The notes below the pieces were generated by a model that made no database searches, was not told the DNA's origin, and saw only the letters and a program-made list of their open reading frames with translations. Shown piece by piece: positions 60,391 through 64,000 of a stretch of 64,000 nucleotides of DNA. The DNA lies in the NCBI RefSeq assembly GCF_000176135.1, contig NZ_ACZN01000017.1, positions 868,001-932,000 of the forward strand. The letters are read 5' to 3'. The stretch's first letter is position 1. Each line of letters begins with the position of its first letter. The translations under genes were made by a program, and so were the position numbers. The DNA comes from Vibrio coralliilyticus ATCC BAA-450. Lineage in GTDB: Bacteria; Pseudomonadota; Gammaproteobacteria; Enterobacterales; Vibrionaceae.

Positions 60391-61254
60391 TTGAGCTTAG
60401 AAGTCGATATTATTTCTCGAATTACAGAACGATTTAGCGCCCTTCGTGACGCTGAAAAAAAAGTCGCCAAACTGATCATGGATGATATCCAGAGCGCAGC
60501 CAATGCCAGCATTACAGAATTGGCAGAAAATGCACAAGTCAGTGAAGCGACCATCACCCGCTTTGCCAAAGCAGTGGGCTGCAAAAATGTTCGTGATATG
60601 AAGATCAAGCTGGCTCAGACTCTGACCGTCGGACAACGCTTTATTCTTGAGCCGCCGGATCAAAGTGGTTATCAAGGTATTTACGAGTCGATCAAGCAAT
60701 CACTGGACGTCAACCGCAACCTAATCAATGAGCAGGATATCGACACTGCGGTCGGCTGGCTGCACAACGCACGCCAAGTGATCACCATTGGTATGGGCGG
60801 TGGATCTACAATTGCGTCGCAGGAGATGCAGCACAGGCTGTTTCGGTTAGGCTACCCTGTAGTTGCTTACAATGACGGCCTGCTATCACGTATGATTGCC
60901 GCCACCGCAGATAATAACGATGTGTTGGTGATGCTCTCAGCAACAGGCTACACACCAACCATCATTGAAACAGCAGAGCTGGCCAAAGAATATGGCGTCA
61001 AAGTCATTGCAATTACACCCGCTGACTCGCCACTGTCCGAGATTGCTGATCTGACGCTGCCTATCGAGCACAAAGAAACCGACTTTATCTACAAACCTTC
61101 TGCGTCACGCTACGCCATGCTGGCACTGGTTGATGTGATCTCTATGGCTCTGGCCGTCAATCACAAACGCCGTTCACGAGACAAACTGCGCCGCCTAAAA
61201 CTGGCGCTTGATTCTTATCGTGGCGGCCTTGATAGACAACCTCTCGGCGACTAA
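60391..61254 (+). CDS. RpiR/MurR-family transcriptional regulator
   Basis: Predicted 287 aa. The N-terminal HTH_6 domain (LIMDDIQSAANASITELAEN, SEATITRFAKAVGC) is followed by a C-terminal SIS sugar-phosphate-binding domain (~125-260) with TIGMGGGSTIAS, VLVMLSATGYT and VIAITPADSPLSEIAD. Such proteins usually repress sugar-acid or amino-sugar genes and bind phosphorylated intermediates; KDPG is a plausible ligand. It starts with TTG at 60391, supported by AGGA 8-9 nt upstream. It lies 77 bp after the dehydratase gene. Confidence 0.9.
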   Translation: MSLEVDIISRITERFSALRDAEKKVAKLIMDDIQSAANASITELAENAQVSEATITRFAKAVGCKNVRDMKIKLAQTLTVGQRFILEPPDQSGYQGIYESIKQSLDVNRNLINEQDIDTAVGWLHNARQVITIGMGGGSTIASQEMQHRLFRLGYPVVAYNDGLLSRMIAATADNNDVLVMLSATGYTPTIIETAELAKEYGVKVIAITPADSPLSEIADLTLPIEHKETDFIYKPSASRYAMLALVDVISMALAVNHKRRSRDKLRRLKLALDSYRGGLDRQPLGD

Positions 61255-61283
61255 AAAAACCTCAGCAAATGCTGAGGTTTTTT
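61255..61283. terminator. Bidirectional Rho-independent terminator
   Basis: AAAAACCTCAGC pairs with GCTGAGGTTTTT across an AAAT loop. It serves the RpiR gene and the convergent solute-binding gene. Confidence 0.95.
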
Positions 61284-61295
61284 GTTCGCTAAACG

Positions 61296-62024
61296 TTATT
61301 TAATCCCATACTTCGCCAGAATCTTATCAAACGTACCGTTAGACTTAATTTCCGCCAACCCCTTATTGAAAGCATCTATGTATTCCGCATTGTTTGGGTT
61401 AGCCAAACCTGATGTAACATGCAGCGGATTCACAGAAAGGGCGTTACTGGTAAACTCAAAATCATCGAGATTCATGCCTGCACCTGACAAGGTCGACTTA
61501 GCGACGAGTTCATCTTCCAACGTCAGATCGATTCGTTTCGCCATCAATTTTTTAGCATTCGCCACTAAATCATTCGCTTCTGGCTTTTTAAAGTTAGAAG
61601 CGCCAAGAAAATCATCGCCATAGCCGTAGTTACGAATGATACCAACAGTTTTGCCAGATAAACTGTCCATTCCGTTGTACTCGAATCCGTCACCTTTTCG
61701 CTTAATGAATTTCAATGAGTTCTCTAGATAAGGCTCGCTGTAATTCAGATAAGACGTTCTTTCGTTCGTGAACCATGTGGCAACTAACACATCGACACGG
61801 CCACCTTTCACTTCATTCAATGCGCGCGTCCAAGGCATGATCTTAAAGTCCACGTCATGACCTTGAGATTTGAAAGCTTCAGTAATAATTTCAACTGACA
61901 CCCCGGGATTGGCGCTATCTTTTTGCACAAAAGGTGCCCAAGGGTCCTGTGCAGCCGTAATCGTGGCAGTATAACCAGTGATTGAAAATAGGGCCGTGAA
62001 AGCCAGTAGTACGAAATTTCTCAT
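61296..62024 (-). CDS. Exported solute-binding protein, SBP_bac_3 type
   Basis: Predicted 242 aa. A signal peptide (LLAFTALFSITGYTATITAA region) precedes a type-2 periplasmic binding fold of the amino-acid class: DPWAPFVQKDSANPGVSVEI, GHDVDFKIMPWTRALNEVKG, RVDVLVATWFTNERTSYLNY and LSGKTVGIIRNYGYGDDF. No ABC permease or ATPase gene is adjacent. Instead a chemoreceptor gene lies 21 bp upstream in the same direction, so a role in ligand presentation to that receptor is likely. A terminator follows its end. Confidence 0.88.
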   Translation of the reverse strand: MRNFVLLAFTALFSITGYTATITAAQDPWAPFVQKDSANPGVSVEIITEAFKSQGHDVDFKIMPWTRALNEVKGGRVDVLVATWFTNERTSYLNYSEPYLENSLKFIKRKGDGFEYNGMDSLSGKTVGIIRNYGYGDDFLGASNFKKPEANDLVANAKKLMAKRIDLTLEDELVAKSTLSGAGMNLDDFEFTSNALSVNPLHVTSGLANPNNAEYIDAFNKGLAEIKSNGTFDKILAKYGIK

Positions 62025-62045
62025 AACATATCCTCTATGAATTAC

Positions 62046-63581
62046 CTAAGTGCGGAATTTCGCCATATGACTGGCGATACTCTGGCTTAAGCCCAGCACT
62101 TCTTGTGTCCTTTGTGCATTTTGTGTCGCACCTGAAGACACTTCGTTGGTTGCTTCCGATGCTTCTACTATCGCTTGACTGATTTCCTCAACTGCCATCC
62201 TTTGCTCATCCGTTGCCTGAGAAATTTGGCCACTGCGGTCTGAAATAATGGTGATTAAGGACTGCACCTCTCCGACTGAAGCTTGAGATTCACTGACGCG
62301 CGATGCCGTCGCCTCTAACAGGGTCGCAATACGGGTAAGTTCATCTTCAACGGATTTGGTTGCTACTCCGAGCGCAGTAATATTTTTCTGAATCTGCTCT
62401 GTCGACTCGCTGGTCTTCACAGCAAGGTTACGCACTTCATCGGCCACGACTGCGAAACCTCTACCTTGCTCACCTGCTCGAGCCGCCTCAATAGCGGCAT
62501 TGAGCGCCAGTAGGTTGGTTTGCTCTGAAATATCATTAATCACGTTCAGTACAGTGGTGATTTTCTCGCCTTCTTCAATCAATATGTGCATCTCTGCATT
62601 CACGTGGTTCATCTCTTCACGCATATTGATGATATCGTTCGCAGAACTTTCAATGGCATCATTAACGCTCGATGCCAGACCTGTGGCGGTTTGAGCCTGA
62701 TCAGCCGTTTCTGAGGCAGTATCAGCCACCGTTGATACCGATTGATTCAGCTCGGTAGCGGCAGCTGCCACTGTGGTGAGCTGCTGCTTTTGGGATTCTA
62801 GTTTCTCAGCATTGGTTCGCGCTGTTGCGCCATTCGCCTGTGCTTTCTCACCCAAAGCTTCAGAGGATTGATTTACGTCCTGAACAATGACTCTCAACGA
62901 CTCGGTAAAGCTATTGATGCCGTTAGTGATTTCGTCGAACTCTCGATATTTCGCCGGAGCAAGTTTGTTGGTTAAATCACCATCTCCTGAAGCTAAATCT
63001 TTTATAACATCAGTCAGTTCAGAAATCGGCCTTAGTACAGTCATCGACAACACAATGATAATGACGATAGAAATGATGATGTCGAGAACGATTAACTCAA
63101 TGATATTCGTCCGCAATGAGTCTGCCAGCTTGGCATCCATCGCATGAGTATCAAAATAAACGACTACTTTACCGACCTTGTTTTCTTCACCATAATCGAC
63201 AAACGTCAGCTCTGTACTCATGCTGTTTTCAGCTAGATAGGCGTCTTTGTTTGTCACATCAACCAGTTGTTTCTCGTCCCCTTCCCCAGTCTGAGTCAAA
63301 AACAATAATTCACTTTCCTGCGCGTCAATTAACTGAATCGCGGATATTTCAGCGAGATCGAGTTCAGCAGCCATAGCAACCTTGGCTGTGTCTAAATCAA
63401 AATCCCAAACGGCTTTGGGCAAACTGATCGACATCCTCTGGCTGGTATTTTGCACGTTAACCAACAGCTCTTGATGTAAATTATCTTTAAAATTCTGATA
63501 TTTAATAAATGCTGAGACCAGTAATACCAGCGTCAATGCCACGATTACTTGGGCCAAAAATACTACCTTTAATCTTTTCAA
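62046..63581 (-). CDS. Methyl-accepting chemotaxis protein
   Basis: Predicted 511 aa. TM1 is ~5-25 and a short periplasmic sensor (~135 residues) contains VWDFDLDTAKVAMAAELDLA, a pattern seen in receptors paired with binding proteins. TM2 is ~163-185, then HAMP and a signalling domain with INDISEQTNLLALNAAIEAA and GRGFAVVADEVRNLAVKTSE. The start is a TTG at 63581 with an AAGGGG site. It is the upstream gene of a two-gene unit with the solute-binding protein. Confidence 0.9.
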   Translation of the reverse strand: MKRLKVVFLAQVIVALTLVLLVSAFIKYQNFKDNLHQELLVNVQNTSQRMSISLPKAVWDFDLDTAKVAMAAELDLAEISAIQLIDAQESELLFLTQTGEGDEKQLVDVTNKDAYLAENSMSTELTFVDYGEENKVGKVVVYFDTHAMDAKLADSLRTNIIELIVLDIIISIVIIIVLSMTVLRPISELTDVIKDLASGDGDLTNKLAPAKYREFDEITNGINSFTESLRVIVQDVNQSSEALGEKAQANGATARTNAEKLESQKQQLTTVAAAATELNQSVSTVADTASETADQAQTATGLASSVNDAIESSANDIINMREEMNHVNAEMHILIEEGEKITTVLNVINDISEQTNLLALNAAIEAARAGEQGRGFAVVADEVRNLAVKTSESTEQIQKNITALGVATKSVEDELTRIATLLEATASRVSESQASVGEVQSLITIISDRSGQISQATDEQRMAVEEISQAIVEASEATNEVSSGATQNAQRTQEVLGLSQSIASHMAKFRT

Positions 63582-63792
63582 AACTTGCCCCTTCTGATTT
63601 TCGGCAGTTATCTAAAAAAGTAGTAAGTGATTAATCAATTATCAAATTGAAATAAAAATGAGACAAACATCACACCAAAGTGAGTTTATGGCACTCCACC
63701 TTATAAAAAGTGTGGAATTAGGAAGGAAGCGATTAGAAGTCTGATTATGCCTAGACTTACACGTCAATTGTGGAGTTCATATGATCGGTAAC

Positions 63793-64000
63793 TTATGGGT
63801 AGACACTGACTTCAATCAGGTTACTATCCGGGTCGAGAAAGTAGACCGAGCTAATAGCTCCAGTCGCGCCCGATTTTTCGACTGGTCCCTCAACAATCCT
63901 AATATTTTGCTGCTGTAAGTGAGTAATCACATCTTCCAGTGACCAGTGTGTGATTAAGCACAGATCACCTGAGCCGACCTGAGCATGATTACGGGGTTCC
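63793..64000 (-). CDS. VOC-family protein (glyoxalase-like), C-terminal part
   Basis: Reading leftward from the window edge, the last ~69 codons give GSGDLCLITHWSLEDVITHL, VEGPVEKSGATGAISSVYFL and DPDSNLIEVSVYP before a TAA at 63793. The FLDPDSNLIEVS ending with its metal-ligand glutamate is the standard glyoxalase/bleomycin-resistance/extradiol-dioxygenase superfamily C-terminus. The N-terminal half lies outside the window, so substrate class cannot be set. Confidence 0.85.
   Translation of the reverse strand, partial: EPRNHAQVGSGDLCLITHWSLEDVITHLQQQNIRIVEGPVEKSGATGAISSVYFLDPDSNLIEVSVYP

Overview
The window looks like a chromosomal segment of a marine gammaproteobacterium, most likely a Vibrio or close relative. 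This is inferred from the gene families present, the moderate GC content and Gram-negative signals (lipoboxes, a cyoABCDE oxidase, a T6SS-type effector module). No rRNA, tRNA, CRISPR array, insertion sequence or integrase was found. Most of the window reads as ordinary metabolic core or accessory DNA, except for one clearly AT-rich island near 41.3-44.1 kb.

Layout. 1-2.3 kb: the end of a YciI-family gene, a membrane-anchored HTH/OstA-like protein, two small conserved proteins and a Prx5-type peroxiredoxin. 2.7-9.8 kb: a GntR/FCD regulator and a xanthine dehydrogenase/guanine deaminase operon (xdhABC-guaD). 10.0-16.7 kb: an interposed block with a methyltransferase, a hybrid histidine kinase paired with a cofactor-less SUOX-fold periplasmic protein, an Lrp-type regulator, a glutathione transferase and a chemoreceptor. 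17.0-26.8 kb: the uricolytic half of purine catabolism, with puuD-allA-alc-uraD-puuE leftward and hiuH, two purine permeases and an 8-oxoguanine-deaminase-like enzyme rightward. Together these predict a full aerobic route from guanine and xanthine through urate and allantoin to glyoxylate plus urea. The same FadR/GntR-type palindrome (TTGTATACAA and variants) occurs at the three control regions of the two halves, so the GntR protein is the likely common regulator.

26.9-38.2 kb: an alpha/beta hydrolase, a YcaQ-type DNA glycosylase, a secreted HbpS/GlcG-like protein divergent from a two-component system, a coniferyl-aldehyde-type dehydrogenase with a LysR regulator, a secreted phosphodiesterase with three C-terminal repeats, an MBL-fold hydrolase preceded by an unlisted 28-codon ORF, and an AAA ATPase. 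38.4-44.2 kb: a T6SS-like cargo island consisting of a DUF4150 PAAR-like protein, a peptidoglycan-hydrolase effector (M23-like plus GH19-like), two exported putative immunity proteins and gene debris. 44.3-49.0 kb: cyoABCDE, with a long upstream region carrying a consensus CRP site.

49.6-61.3 kb is the most interesting module. It has a GH20 hexosaminidase, a sodium/solute symporter, an N-acyl-D-amino-acid deacylase-like enzyme, a PLP D-amino-acid dehydratase-like enzyme, two Rid proteins, a sugar lactonase, 2-keto-3-deoxygluconate kinase, KDPG aldolase and an RpiR regulator. Read together, they fit catabolism of oxidised chitin ends (N-acetylglucosaminic acid to glucosaminate to KDG to KDPG to pyruvate plus glyceraldehyde-3-phosphate). 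The window ends with an exported solute-binding protein next to a chemoreceptor and the C-terminus of a VOC-family protein.
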